NCBI GenBank assembly: GCA_008690995.1
Contig: VRMN01000002.1
Span: forward strand, 1,674,001 to 1,738,000
DNA from: Porphyridium purpureum
Taxonomy: Eukaryota > Rhodophyta > Bangiophyceae > Porphyridiales > Porphyridiaceae
DNA: 64,000 nucleotides
Reading direction: 5' to 3'
In this document: piece by piece, positions 35,737 through 45,269 of the stretch
Numbering within the stretch: position 1 is the first letter of the stretch
Layout of the letters: each line of letters opens with the position of its first letter
The notes under the pieces: generated by a model
The model's database searches: none
What the model saw: the letters and a program-made list of their open reading frames with translations, nothing else
What the model was told of the DNA's origin: nothing
Made by a program: the position numbers and the translations under genes

Positions 35737-37767
35737 CTAACCAAAGAAACCAAAATTCCCACCACCTTGAGGAACGTCATCGTACGCGCCTGGATCCTCG
35801 ACTTCAGCGTCCTTTTCGGGCAGGACGGAGCCTTTGGGAACAGGCAATTGACAGCTCGTCAGAAATTCTGAGACATAGATTGCAAGCCTTGTCCTAGGCC
35901 CAGCTGGCGCACTGTCAGGAACGGCCGGCAAGTAGCTTTTGTGGACCAGCCGCATGAGCTTTTCAAACTGCCTGCCGTACTCGCGAAACAGACGGTAGCC
36001 ACATATCTCCAAAAAGGAGATGAGCACAAGACAAGATACATTTCGCGGCTTCATGTTGACTGTTCGCGCGAGCCACATCCAGCCATGCTCAATGCCGTAT
36101 GGGTTGGGTCCAATGCCCAGACTCTCGGCGTTCTGTGTTTGTACGAGTGCGGCGTACAACGTGACATAGCCGCCCATTCTTTCGTGGTAAGATTCAACTT
36201 TCTCGCCTGGTTTCATGCCAAGGGTGCTCTGGTAGTAGTCCTCTTGCGATTGGTCTGGCGAGCGGCGCACATACATGGGAACGGTATAAATACACTCGCG
36301 GTGAAAGTGTGCAATAAGTAAGTCTTTGATGTCAGGATAGACAGCCATGAGCGCGGCAAGGACGGCTGCCACTGGGAAGGCTGAATCTGAGTGCAAGGTG
36401 ATTTGGCCAGCCGCTTCCTTCATCACACGTGCCGCAATCGTGTTTTCAGCGAATGCGAGTGCCTCAGCGCTTAGCGCCTTGGCTTTCGTCAGCGTCGTGT
36501 GCAGGGCGCCCATTTTCAAATTGATCTGCTTGATAGAAGCTGCGATCTGATTGATAGCCAGATTCACTTCTTTCTTGATCTGCAGCCGATTTCGTGACTG
36601 GCTTGTGTCTGTTTCGAATCTGCGCGCCCGCGCTTCCGCACCTTGCAACCAGCGCTCCAACCGACCACCCTCGTCCATCGCAGCCTTCGATCCCAGCTCG
36701 TATCGATCAATCCGATCTTGTTCTGCCTGCCTCCCAGCTCTTTTCACGGCAGCTTCCTTCACCGCTAAGTCTCGGTTTATCTTTTGCTGTGCGCGCTTCT
36801 TCTCCTCGAGCTGGTGTTGGCGTTGCTTTTCACGCAAGCTGACGGCTTCAACCTCAGCCTGCTTCACGCGCTCTTCTTCCCGTATCTGCTCTTCGCGCTT
36901 GATGCGCTCTATTTCGGCCTTCTTTTCTTGCTCCTGAATGTTCCGAAGCCAATCCTGCCCTTGAGCACGAGCGCGCGCGTGGCGCTCGCGCATCGCATTC
37001 AGCCTGTCTGTTCTGCTCAAGTGGCCGGAGTTTGAAACAAGCAAAGCATCTCGCCCGTGCACGCTGCCAGGCAATGTGTCGAAACGTCGTACGTCCAAAC
37101 TGGCGACAGCCGCGTTTGCATCGAGCGCAACTGGGGCCGCCTTGTTTTTCTTGAGTCGGTCGAGCAGCTCTCCCTGAAACTGTGCGTGCGCTTGCTGAAT
37201 GCGAGCGACTGTTTCATAGTCAACTTCTGCATTCACACGCATACGGAGCAAATCCATGGTTGACGCGACTAATTGAGCGTCCACAGACACTGGAAAGCGG
37301 GCAGACTCGACTGTCGCAGCATCGCCGCCGCGCCCAGTAGCATCTCTTGAAGATAATGCCTTCAGGGAGCGTTTTTCATGAGGCACCTTTTCCGCAGGTT
37401 TAGTCATGCTGTCACCAGGGCCATTCTTTTCGAGCTCGTCGTCATCATCACTCGTATCAAAATCCGGCGCCAGCAAGCGTCTCACGCGCTTCGCTTTCTC
37501 TTTGCCATCCAAATCTGATCCTGCCACATCGCACGTCAAGAACGTTGCAGCAGGACCACCCTCGAACGCGCCACGATTCTTTGACTCTGAACTTGCCCGC
37601 GTGCCTAAGTCAGCATGTCCGCGATATCCCGGCTCTGTTTTACTGGTGCTGCGAGGCGCTTCCGAACGCTTGATTGCCGTCGACGCGCGCAGCTGGTCCA
37701 GCGCCGCGCGCCTCGCCGATCGCACGACGTCCAGCGCGCTGCTGGTGTTATCCCACGCCGCGCTCAT
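35737..37767 (-). CDS. GLE1: mRNA export factor / nucleoporin GLE1
   Basis: 676 residues with three parts: a disordered acidic/basic N-terminus (1-230), a long Lys/Glu/Gln/Arg coiled coil (about 255-395) and the GLE1 C-terminal domain (about 430-650). The last has YTVPMYVRR, ESYHERMGGYVTLYAALVQT, NPYGIEHGWMWLARTVNMKP and FLEICGYRLFREYGRQFEKLM. GLE1 with inositol hexakisphosphate activates the DEAD-box ATPase DBP5 at the cytoplasmic face of the nuclear pore to release exported mRNA. The end GGGNFGFFG is FG-like. It is divergent from the PMT-like gene, with about 150 bp between starts, so the two may share a promoter region; no CACTGTAC element is seen there. Confidence 0.88.
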   Translation of the reverse strand: MSAAWDNTSSALDVVRSARRAALDQLRASTAIKRSEAPRSTSKTEPGYRGHADLGTRASSESKNRGAFEGGPAATFLTCDVAGSDLDGKEKAKRVRRLLAPDFDTSDDDDELEKNGPGDSMTKPAEKVPHEKRSLKALSSRDATGRGGDAATVESARFPVSVDAQLVASTMDLLRMRVNAEVDYETVARIQQAHAQFQGELLDRLKKNKAAPVALDANAAVASLDVRRFDTLPGSVHGRDALLVSNSGHLSRTDRLNAMRERHARARAQGQDWLRNIQEQEKKAEIERIKREEQIREEERVKQAEVEAVSLREKQRQHQLEEKKRAQQKINRDLAVKEAAVKRAGRQAEQDRIDRYELGSKAAMDEGGRLERWLQGAEARARRFETDTSQSRNRLQIKKEVNLAINQIAASIKQINLKMGALHTTLTKAKALSAEALAFAENTIAARVMKEAAGQITLHSDSAFPVAAVLAALMAVYPDIKDLLIAHFHRECIYTVPMYVRRSPDQSQEDYYQSTLGMKPGEKVESYHERMGGYVTLYAALVQTQNAESLGIGPNPYGIEHGWMWLARTVNMKPRNVSCLVLISFLEICGYRLFREYGRQFEKLMRLVHKSYLPAVPDSAPAGPRTRLAIYVSEFLTSCQLPVPKGSVLPEKDAEVEDPGAYDDVPQGGGNFGFFG

Positions 37768-37920
37768 AGGTACATTGCCACCTAGACCATCGATCGTGTA
37801 GCCTCCAAACGTTGGTTCGCCTTCTTGATTGACCTCTCGATGCTACACGCTAGGTGGACAGTAAGCGCGACATCGATTGGGATCGACTCAGGAACGAGAG
37901 TTGGTAGCTTGGGGCTGAGA

Positions 37921-39621
37921 ATGCAGGCAAATACACAAGCCGAAGACAGCGTGGCGGTTGCTCCGAAGGACGCTAAGAATGGAGTGCCTGCTGGAGGACC
38001 CGGTGCGGGCCGACCGCGCGCCCCAAACCCGCGGGTTGTGAACCCGCCGCCTTCGAACGCGGGGTTCGAAGTGGTGTTGGATGGTGCCCTGGCGATGCTG
38101 GTGTGTTTGGTGACGATCGCCATGCGTGCGGTTTGGTTGCAGTATCCGATGATCTTGGGTGCGGAGAAGGCCGTGATCGACCAGGCCGCAGCATTGTCTG
38201 ATCATGTGTTTGATTTCAATGTGCATCCGCCGCTTGCGCGGGTTCTGCAAGCGGGCATGATTCGCTACATGCACTTTGTGGCAGAGCTAGCGCAAGTGCC
38301 TTCCTTTGATTTGCAGGAAGCCAACGTGATCGCACTGCGGGCGGTAAATCTCGGTCTCGGCGGGTTTGCAGCGGCGGCATTGTTCCTCCTTGCGCGGTTG
38401 CTCGGCATCTCGCGCGTTTGCTCGCTGCTAGCGGCGTCCTTTGCGGTTTTGGACCCTATGCATGCTATCCTGTCGCGCACCGCTCTCACTCGAGAAATGC
38501 TAGGCACGGTACTGGTCCAGTGCTCCTTCCTGCTGCTCCTTTGGTTTCTTCGAGGCGTGCGCCGCGACCATCTTGATGACCGTTCGAACAAACGCGTGTC
38601 CAAGGCGGGACGTATTATTCGGCGCTTGTTTTTGATTGCATGTCTCGCAGCAGTGTGCGCCCAGGCGCTTCTAACGACCTGGTCCGGCGGCAGTGGGATT
38701 TTCTTGTTTGTTGTGATCGGCTTTTTCGGCATTTGGCCTTTTGTGTACCGGCCGCTTCCCATGTACGAGATCGCATTTGGCAAGCTGGTTTTTGCGACCA
38801 TGTACGTTATCACGTACGCCCTTTTTATGAGCAATACGCGATGTGTTCCAGAGGAAGCGGTAGACACAATCAGACGCCAGTTTTCTCTCCAGTTTCGCAG
38901 TGGGCTCGTGGACTGTAGCGCCGCGGACGACGAAGCCATTGCACAGAAATTTGGAAGTGTTCTGGACGTGCACTTTCCCTTGAATCTTGATGCGCTTGAG
39001 TGGGTTACTCGAGGTTCTTACGAGTATCACGACTTTTTGGCCAGAAACGTGTCCCAGCGCACGGCGCTGAGCGGACCACGGGATGTTGTGTGGTACTCCT
39101 GGATTTTGAATTTGAACAATGCGTCAATTCACACTGAAAGTGTACTATCATCGAAAGGCGACGTCGAGTCCCGCGTGCACGGGGTGTTCAACCCGGTCAT
39201 GAGCGCCAGCGTTGGGTTTCTGGGCTTTGTGTTTGTGTTCACGGCCGTCATTGTTGGGCGGCTGCGCAAGTCAGTTGATGCGCGCATTCTTGCGCCATTG
39301 GTGCCTCGTCTCTCTATTGGCGCTGTGCTGTGCCTTGGCTGGCTAGCCAGCATGCTCCCGTTCTTCACTGTGTTCAAGGGTGGGCCCGCATTTGAATATT
39401 TTCCCGCGCTGTTCTTTGCGCAGCTGCTCACCGCTCTCACGGTGGACCTGATGGGCCGTCCCATCCACGTGGTCGTCAGTATCATGCTCATGTGGATGCA
39501 GGTGCTTTGCTACGGCGCGTACGCTCCGTGGATTTATGCGCTTCCTTTGCGGCGCGGCCTGCATCAGATGCTTGCCATAGTACCGAACTGGTGGTCTTAC
39601 ATCGATAACAGCGGCGCCTAA
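37921..39621 (+). CDS. Protein O-mannosyltransferase (PMT)-like membrane protein, probably divergent
   Basis: 566 residues from the ATG at 37921; the frame opens at 37825. About nine hydrophobic segments follow a Pro-rich cytosolic N-terminus. The PMT/GT39 signatures are FDFNVHPPLARVLQAGM (FDVHPP in yeast Pmt1), FAVLDPMHAILSRTALTREML and, near the end, LASMLPFFTVFKGGPAFEYFPALFFAQLL. In PMTs an Asp-Glu pair in the first lumenal loop is needed for mannosyl transfer. Here the aligned loop reads ILGAEKAV, keeping the Glu but not the Asp. The lumenal MIR domain is also missing. It may therefore be inactive as a classical PMT or act on another acceptor in the ER. Confidence 0.75.
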   Translation: MQANTQAEDSVAVAPKDAKNGVPAGGPGAGRPRAPNPRVVNPPPSNAGFEVVLDGALAMLVCLVTIAMRAVWLQYPMILGAEKAVIDQAAALSDHVFDFNVHPPLARVLQAGMIRYMHFVAELAQVPSFDLQEANVIALRAVNLGLGGFAAAALFLLARLLGISRVCSLLAASFAVLDPMHAILSRTALTREMLGTVLVQCSFLLLLWFLRGVRRDHLDDRSNKRVSKAGRIIRRLFLIACLAAVCAQALLTTWSGGSGIFLFVVIGFFGIWPFVYRPLPMYEIAFGKLVFATMYVITYALFMSNTRCVPEEAVDTIRRQFSLQFRSGLVDCSAADDEAIAQKFGSVLDVHFPLNLDALEWVTRGSYEYHDFLARNVSQRTALSGPRDVVWYSWILNLNNASIHTESVLSSKGDVESRVHGVFNPVMSASVGFLGFVFVFTAVIVGRLRKSVDARILAPLVPRLSIGAVLCLGWLASMLPFFTVFKGGPAFEYFPALFFAQLLTALTVDLMGRPIHVVVSIMLMWMQVLCYGAYAPWIYALPLRRGLHQMLAIVPNWWSYIDNSGA

Positions 39622-40967
39622 TCAATGACATATTGCTGATGAGACACGGCACGCCACCCGTACTGTGGCGCAGGGTATGATAACAGATAGTATGACCAGA
39701 AAATATTTGGAAAACACGCCCCCGACTTTCTAGCGTGAGCCATGAGGAACATCGTCTCACACTCCTGCGTTTTCTCGGCCTTGTGCAAATCTTTTATGCA
39801 GCTGCGCGGTGTGCGCTGGTTCACTTTAGTATTTACGTATAGAGACCTTTGATCTACGGCCATGCAAGGCGTCATATTAGAGGAAGTCTCGGATACTCAG
39901 CGCAGCATTGACATCGCGGGTCGGAGCTTTGCGCTTGCACGTCGGTGATTTGCAGCGTCGCACGCTCAGAATCGCCGAGCAACGGTCTGCCAAGGACCGA
40001 CAATAGAAGCAGGCGCGCAAGACAGAAAACCATCGTCTCCAACTCGCGAAGACACAGACCGACGCAAAAGCCAGAAGCCACGCAAGTCCGCCGGCGCACA
40101 CCTTCCCGCTGACTGCAAGCCTCAGAAGAGCATGCCCAATATCACATCAGCCACGCCATGCGCGCGCGAACGGCCGCGCATGGCGCTCACCGTCGCCGCA
40201 GTGCGACATGCGACCTGTCGCTCCCAAGCCCCTTGTTCCCTCCCCCGCCTGTAGAACAATCACCCGTAGATGTACAGTTACACGGAACACCCACCTTTGG
40301 GGATGACGGGTGTACGGTGTCACTGAACCGCCGCGCCGCGCCGGTTTCCAATCACGTGCGTAAACTGGCACGCAGCCCAACTGCGGGCGCGCCATGTTGT
40401 GAGCGCGCGCGGCTGCGTTGGTACCAAGCGCGAGTGTGTGAGCGTGAGAGAGAGAGAGTGGATGCTGTTTATTTTGCGTCCTTTTTGGTACCACGCGCGC
40501 GAGGCACGCCATGTGCACGAAAAAGCGCGGGAAGCGGCGCGCGTGAGGGCGGGCTGTGTCGAGTGTGTTTATCGTGTCGAGCTCGCGCTGGCGTTGTGTG
40601 GGTGTGTGTGTGTGTGTGTATGTGGGTGGGTGGGTATGTGCGCACGACGACGACCACAGCGACAACGACGACAATAACGAGGAAGCTGGAAAAGGCAGAA
40701 GGGGAAGCGAGAAAGAGAAGCGACAAAGGCTCGAAGGAACGTCGCGTCGAGGGGCGACCAACTTTCGGGCGCCTCGCATTGCACCCTAAACAATACAGGC
40801 AGGCACAAACCGACACCGACACGCACGCGCGTTGGGAAACGGGACAGAAATACAGCACCGGTTGCACTTGATACATCGCCTCTGGAAGAGTTGGCATCGG
40901 CGCGTGCGACTGGCCGTATGGGCGTAGTAGCCGGTTCGGTGTCTTGCACTGGTACAGCGGTTTCGCG
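39622..40967. other. Long 5' region of the E2F gene
   Basis: About 1.35 kb with no supportable CDS. It contains GTACAGTT (40272-40279), a GT-rich microsatellite, purine-rich runs, and GTACAGCG (40952-40959) only 9 bp before the E2F ATG. Longer open frames here are low-complexity and Arg-rich on every strand. Confidence 0.5.
40595..40638. repeat. (GT)n/GGGT microsatellite
   Basis: A GT dinucleotide run passing into GGGT-type repeats in the region upstream of the E2F gene. Confidence 0.85.
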
Positions 40968-42593
40968 ATGAGTGAGCTTCCGCAGCAGCGGCTCACTCCG
41001 CCACCTTCAGCGGCGACCGCGTGTGCGGCTCAAGAAAACGCAGAGTATTCCCGAAAGCAAAAATCGTTGGGCCTCCTGTGCCAGAACTTTTTGAGTCTCT
41101 ACGGCAGGGAGGGCTCAAATGACATCTGTCTCGATAAGGCCGCGAGCAGGCTCGGCGTCGAGCGCCGACGGATTTACGATATCGTGGGCGTGCTCGAGTC
41201 GATTGGCATAGTCGATCGCTTTGGGAAGAACACGTACACGTGGAAAGGCTTTGAGAACCTGACATCGCACCTGGAGCTCCTGGCAAAGGACGATGGCTTG
41301 CTCGTGGATGCTCAAGACTCGGTGGTTGGCGAGCCGGGCGCCGCGTCGCCCGCTCGGCCAGACACCCGAAAGGATAAGGCGCTTGGCATGCTCTCCGCAA
41401 GATTCGTCCGGCTGCTCATCGATCATCCAACGGAAGTTATCAACTTGGAGGACGCCGCCTTGCGTTTACTCGGAAAGAACGAGTTGGCGGCAAGCTCGCA
41501 GGAAGGCTCTGAACAGAGCACAATGATGAAGACGCGCGTTCGTCGTTTGTACGACGTGGCAAACATCCTGGCGTCTCTAAAATTGATTGAAAAGGTCCAG
41601 TCTGGGCGCCATGCTCGTAAACCGGCCTACACCTGGGTCGGCGTCTCATCAGGCGATGCAGACACAGCCGGCGCATCCCAGGTGGTCGTTTCGCAGGAAC
41701 GTGACACGCAGGTCTCGGCTGCTGCTTCTTCTGAAGCCACCGACATGCATGGCAAGGCTCCTTTGGACGCGAGGATGAAGTCAAGCAACAGTCACTCGAA
41801 AAGAGCTGGGTCGTCCTCCGTCGCGAATTCAACGGTAGATCAAGGACCGACCCCAGAAGCTGGCTCCAAGCAGCCAGCGAAAAAGCGGAAGACTGCAGCA
41901 CCTGCAAAGCCCTCCAACGAGAAGACTGCTTCTGGCGCTTCTACGTCGAAAAGGAAAGGAGCGGAAGCAGCAAAGCTCGAACCGGCGCATTCGGACGAGA
42001 GTGTGCGTGAAGCCGCGGACATGTTCTACAAGGAGATGGCAGAGGGTACAATGACTTCGCTGCGCGCGCGGGAGTGGTTGGATAAGTATCATGACGAAAT
42101 TTTGGATTGGTGGAATAGCAGAATCGACCAGACTCGCGCGAGCATCGTGTGCGATGACCCGCATGCTCGTGAGATGGTGTACAGGAGACTTGCCATGATG
42201 AAGGGAAGTGGCCAAACGCCAACTTCACGGGCAGGTGGCACGGCTTCTAGCGTGGAGGGGAAGGAAGGCATCATGAGCGCCGAAGAGATTGAGAAGTATC
42301 TCGCGTCTGCTCGCGAAGCGGGACCAGAGTACTTTGCGCGCGCTTGCCAATGGTTTGTACAGTATGAAGTATGGATGGCGTACCGTTCCGCAGTTCTGGA
42401 GATCCAGGATAAAGAAAAAGAAAAGGAGGAAGCGGGAGCCACGGCTCAGGATGTAGTGCAAGCCGAGCCGCAGATAAGTGACACTGAAGGTCATGAAGCC
42501 ACGACGCAGGCATCTGGTGCTGCGCTCGGCAAGGAGCAGCAGCAACTATGGGCTTCGGTGCTGGCAGGAATGTCAGAGCGCCTAGTATCGTGA
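40968..42593 (+). CDS. Atypical E2F with two DNA-binding domains (E2F7/8, DEL type)
   Basis: 541 residues from the ATG at 40968. Two E2F/DP winged-helix domains are present. The first (about 30-93) has [32 protein letters not shown] and NTYTWKG. The second (about 133-222) has [33 protein letters not shown] and AYTWVG. A duplicated DNA-binding domain defines atypical E2Fs, which bind E2F sites without a DP partner and repress S-phase genes. The middle is Ser/Lys/Ala-rich. A helical C-terminal part (about 340-490) with [16 protein letters not shown] and [16 protein letters not shown] is not a known E2F domain. No retinoblastoma-binding box is seen. Confidence 0.9.
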   Translation: MSELPQQRLTPPPSAATACAAQENAEYSRKQKSLGLLCQNFLSLYGREGSNDICLDKAASRLGVERRRIYDIVGVLESIGIVDRFGKNTYTWKGFENLTSHLELLAKDDGLLVDAQDSVVGEPGAASPARPDTRKDKALGMLSARFVRLLIDHPTEVINLEDAALRLLGKNELAASSQEGSEQSTMMKTRVRRLYDVANILASLKLIEKVQSGRHARKPAYTWVGVSSGDADTAGASQVVVSQERDTQVSAAASSEATDMHGKAPLDARMKSSNSHSKRAGSSSVANSTVDQGPTPEAGSKQPAKKRKTAAPAKPSNEKTASGASTSKRKGAEAAKLEPAHSDESVREAADMFYKEMAEGTMTSLRAREWLDKYHDEILDWWNSRIDQTRASIVCDDPHAREMVYRRLAMMKGSGQTPTSRAGGTASSVEGKEGIMSAEEIEKYLASAREAGPEYFARACQWFVQYEVWMAYRSAVLEIQDKEKEKEEAGATAQDVVQAEPQISDTEGHEATTQASGAALGKEQQQLWASVLAGMSERLVS

Positions 42594-42832
42594 GGCCCTT
42601 TCAAGTTTTCCCCGACTGCCCTGTTTGCGAATTTCTTTTTCCTTCTTCCACGTGCAGCATTGCAGATGAATCATTTTCCGGTCACTGAAGGATTGCCGTG
42701 CACGCCGGCCCTTCATCATTTTTTTATTTGTTAATAATACGCACTTGCCGATTCGCCTTTCTCTGTTTCTGCTTTGTACAGCTTGCATCCGAGCTCCTCT
42801 CTGCGATTCAAATGAGCGAGAGCCTCCGCTGC

Positions 42833-43411
42833 TCATTTTGAGACGGTTCGAATTCCGTTCTTGTCCACGACTTTGATCAAGAAGTCTGGCTGCTTGATCA
42901 AAAACCGAATGCGGACCTCGTCGATCGCCTTTCGCATGACCTCGAGCGCTTCCTGTTCGCTCATGTTGGGCTTGTAGTATCGATCAAGCGTGGCGAGAAT
43001 AAAGTAGGCGCAGTAGCCTTGGGCAGAGAAGGGCATCTTGTGGAGCGTACCGAGGTAGTCAAGATAGAACACCTCTGGTCCATCGTGCTGATCGTAGCCG
43101 CCCAGCAAGAGATTGACAGAGTACGGATTCTTTCTGAGCGACTTGGCGAGCTCGTTGCGCGTGAAGTTTGCGATGGCGCGCGTGCTCTGCGAGACGCCTG
43201 TTCTGAGCTGATACAGGTGCACATTCTTCTGCACGTACTCTGTAAACTGCGCGACGTCTCCCGGCTCGCCCGCCATGCACAGCAAGCGGTGACGATCCAG
43301 CTCCATGATCTTATCCATGTCCTCCTTCATCACCACAATACTGCGCGCGTTCGTCATGTCCGCCGCGCACATCACGAACCCATCGCCCGTCAACGCTATG
43401 ATCGAATCCAT
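42833..43411 (-). CDS. PSMB2: 20S proteasome subunit beta type-2 (beta4)
   Basis: 192 residues, colinear with human PSMB2 (201): MDSIIALTGDGFVMCAAD, IVVMKEDMDKIMEL, GEPGDVAQFTEYVQKNVHLYQLR, ANFTRNELAKSLR, YSVNLLLGGYDQHDGPEVFYLDYLG, ILDRYY-like ATLDRYYKP and KVVDKNGI. Beta4 is one of the non-catalytic beta subunits and, as expected, has neither a cleaved propeptide nor an N-terminal catalytic Thr. It takes its place in the central rings of the 20S core. A CACTGTAC element lies about 210 bp upstream, and the gene is divergent from the plastid MIP channel. Confidence 0.95.
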   Translation of the reverse strand: MDSIIALTGDGFVMCAADMTNARSIVVMKEDMDKIMELDRHRLLCMAGEPGDVAQFTEYVQKNVHLYQLRTGVSQSTRAIANFTRNELAKSLRKNPYSVNLLLGGYDQHDGPEVFYLDYLGTLHKMPFSAQGYCAYFILATLDRYYKPNMSEQEALEVMRKAIDEVRIRFLIKQPDFLIKVVDKNGIRTVSK

Positions 43412-43496
43412 CCCCGCCTCAATCTATTCCCCACCAACCAACCCACCCACAAACACACACAGTCTTTACTCTCCGCACCTTGATCGCAATCAACAC

Positions 43497-43525
43497 CTCT
43501 CTCCCTCTCTCCCTCTCTCCCTCTT
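43497..43525. repeat. (TCTCCC)n microsatellite
   Basis: Pyrimidine repeat in the 5' region of the proteasome beta4 gene. Confidence 0.8.
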
Positions 43526-43572
43526 CCACCGACAACGCGTCTCTTCGTCCACGTTTGCCAGCACTCAATAAG

Positions 43573-43704
43573 GTACAGCTCGACGTCTTCCTCTTCTTCT
43601 TCTCGTTGCGGTGAACACCCGCACTGTACTTAATTATTTAATACTATTATTTTGCATTTTATTAAGATTAAAGCGAGATGAAACAAACGGCGGTGGGTAC
43701 AGTT
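43573..43704. promoter_or_regulatory. CACTGTAC element and variants in a divergent promoter
   Basis: GTACAGCT at 43573-43580, CACTGTAC at 43622-43629 and GTACAGTT at 43697-43704, between the divergent proteasome beta4 (start 43411) and MIP channel (start 43921) genes. Confidence 0.45.
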
Positions 43705-43920
43705 GGATCTTGTTGGTTGCGGCTTTAAAGATGACAGGATAACAGGATGACACGTGGAATGCGGAAACGCGCGCGAGATGCAGCGCCAGAGATTCAGAGC
43801 GAGCGGATAAAGCCGGAAATAATCGGTGTGAGCGTGTGAGGGTGAGGGAGCGGGCGGGGGTGTGTGTGTGTTGCTTCGGCGTGTTGCGGACGCAGCGTGC
43901 GCGTAAAGTGTGTGAAGATG

Positions 43921-44796
43921 ATGGCGTTTGTTGGAGGCATCGGGGCCGCTGCCCTTGGGCAGCCGGCGTTGGACCAGAAAAGGCATGTCGCGCGGCATCA
44001 CGTGGTGGTGCGCGGAGCTCGCGATCGATCGCTCGAAGTGCGGCTGGACGCTCTGAGGATTGCGTTGGGATCGGCGTATCACGTGCGTGCGAGCAAGAGA
44101 AGCCGCGTCTCCGTGAGACGCGAGGCGCAGGCGGTCGCGTCGGTCATGGAAGGTGGGGAGAAGCCGCGGAAGGAGCTCGCGAGGAATGGCGCCATCGAGT
44201 TGCTCGGGACGGCGTTTCTCGCGTTTGCTGTGACGAGCAAGTCTGGCGCGATGGCAGCGGTCATGGCCGCAGTCGTGGTCGCCGCGATTGCAAACGCATT
44301 GGGCCCATTCGGCCCAATTCTGCTCAACCCGGCTGTCACGGTTGGTATGGCCTCCACAGAGAAGATCACGTTGCAAGAGGCCGCGCTGTACGTCCCGCTA
44401 CAGCTGCTTGGAGCCTGTCTGGGTCTCGCACTGACCAAATACATCGGCGGCGCGACTGCCGTTGCAGCGCCGGCATTATTTATGGGAAGCACGAACAAGA
44501 CGGTTGTGTTTGAGCTCATCAACAGCGCATTTCTCATGACTTGTATCTACTGCGCCTCGTTTGGAGGTGATAATTCATCCAAGACGCCCTTTGTGGTTGC
44601 GCTGGCCGTTCTGAGCATTGCACTGTTGGGCGCAAGCTGCAATCCTGCAATCGTTTTTGGATGTGCCTGGGCTGCGGGAGCGTCTCTCATGCAGTTTGCA
44701 TTTTGGGTGCCGCAATGTGCCGGCATGGCAGTAGCCGCGCTACTCTCGGAGCATTTCCTGGTTGCCCCTAAGAAAAAAAAAAGCCCAACTCTTTGA
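43921..44796 (+). CDS. MIP/aquaporin-family channel with plastid presequence
   Basis: 291 residues starting MAFVGGI (an ATG lies directly before, at 43918). A basic presequence of about 75 residues is followed by the six-helix MIP fold. Each half opens with the conserved Glu helix (AIELLGTAFLAFAV; VFELINSAFLMTCIY) and has an NPA loop, LNPAVTVG (136-138) and CNPAIVFG (241-243). In most aquaporins an Arg follows the second NPA as part of the selectivity filter; here it is Ile. Substrate is therefore uncertain (water, glycerol, CO2 or another small solute). The last residues, KKKKSPTL, come from an A10 run, and the stop codon overlaps the ATG of the next gene by one base. Confidence 0.85.
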   Translation: MAFVGGIGAAALGQPALDQKRHVARHHVVVRGARDRSLEVRLDALRIALGSAYHVRASKRSRVSVRREAQAVASVMEGGEKPRKELARNGAIELLGTAFLAFAVTSKSGAMAAVMAAVVVAAIANALGPFGPILLNPAVTVGMASTEKITLQEAALYVPLQLLGACLGLALTKYIGGATAVAAPALFMGSTNKTVVFELINSAFLMTCIYCASFGGDNSSKTPFVVALAVLSIALLGASCNPAIVFGCAWAAGASLMQFAFWVPQCAGMAVAALLSEHFLVAPKKKKSPTL

Positions 44797-45098
44797 TGAG
44801 TCGGTGGAATGATATGTGTCTGCGAAATGGAGTCGACGTGAAGAACATGGGCGCGGCCGGCCTCATCGCGTATGGCGCAATGAATTGCTTGTATTATGGG
44901 ATCGCCTTTGGATTTATGTGGTGTCGACTAGGAGGGTTATCCCGGGGAGGCGCGGACCTGGCAAAAGCTTGGGCCGTAACTTGGGCGGGCTCGCAGGTCA
45001 CCAAACCGTTTCGCCTGGGCCTCGCTTTTGCGTTGTCTCCGTTTGTCAAGAGATTTTTGACTCGTATGAAGAACACAGGTTCAGATTCAACAGAATAG
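44796..45098 (+). CDS. Small two-helix membrane protein, plant-plastid-like family
   Basis: 100 residues from the ATG whose A is the last base of the channel gene's TGA. Two hydrophobic segments, AAGLIAYGAMNCLYYGIAFGFMW and AWAVTWAGSQVTKPFRLGLAFALSPFV, flank a short Gly-rich loop. The second, with its WAGSQVTK core, resembles (from memory) uncharacterised chloroplast proteins of plants. No presequence is visible in the 20 residues before the first helix, odd for such a protein. In this frame an in-frame TAA lies just before the A10 run. One extra A in that run would fuse this frame to the channel; see findings. Confidence 0.65.
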   Translation: MSRWNDMCLRNGVDVKNMGAAGLIAYGAMNCLYYGIAFGFMWCRLGGLSRGGADLAKAWAVTWAGSQVTKPFRLGLAFALSPFVKRFLTRMKNTGSDSTE

Positions 45099-45269
45099 AC
45101 AGGTCGTCTTCCCGACGTGAGCCCCTTGTCCCCTCTTGCAGCGATCGTTGGAGACTGCCAAATCCAATAACAGAGCGCTAACCGCCAAGCAAAATTTACA
45201 CACACTTTCAAAATATACAGCTCGCACGACATGGTGTCTCTTGATCTGGTCATTCGATGGCATGATACG

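Noticed and set aside
36551-36937. 128-residue plus-strand frame inside GLE1
   Set aside because: Antisense of a coiled coil; its Ser/Cys/Phe richness mirrors Glu/Lys/Arg codons.
40158-40871. 237-residue plus-strand frame upstream of E2F
   Set aside because: Arg-rich low complexity through a GT microsatellite; no domain, and equal frames exist on the other strand.
42770-42785. GTACAGCT near 42776 as a promoter element
   Set aside because: It lies between the 3' ends of two convergent genes, so it shows that degenerate variants also occur by chance.
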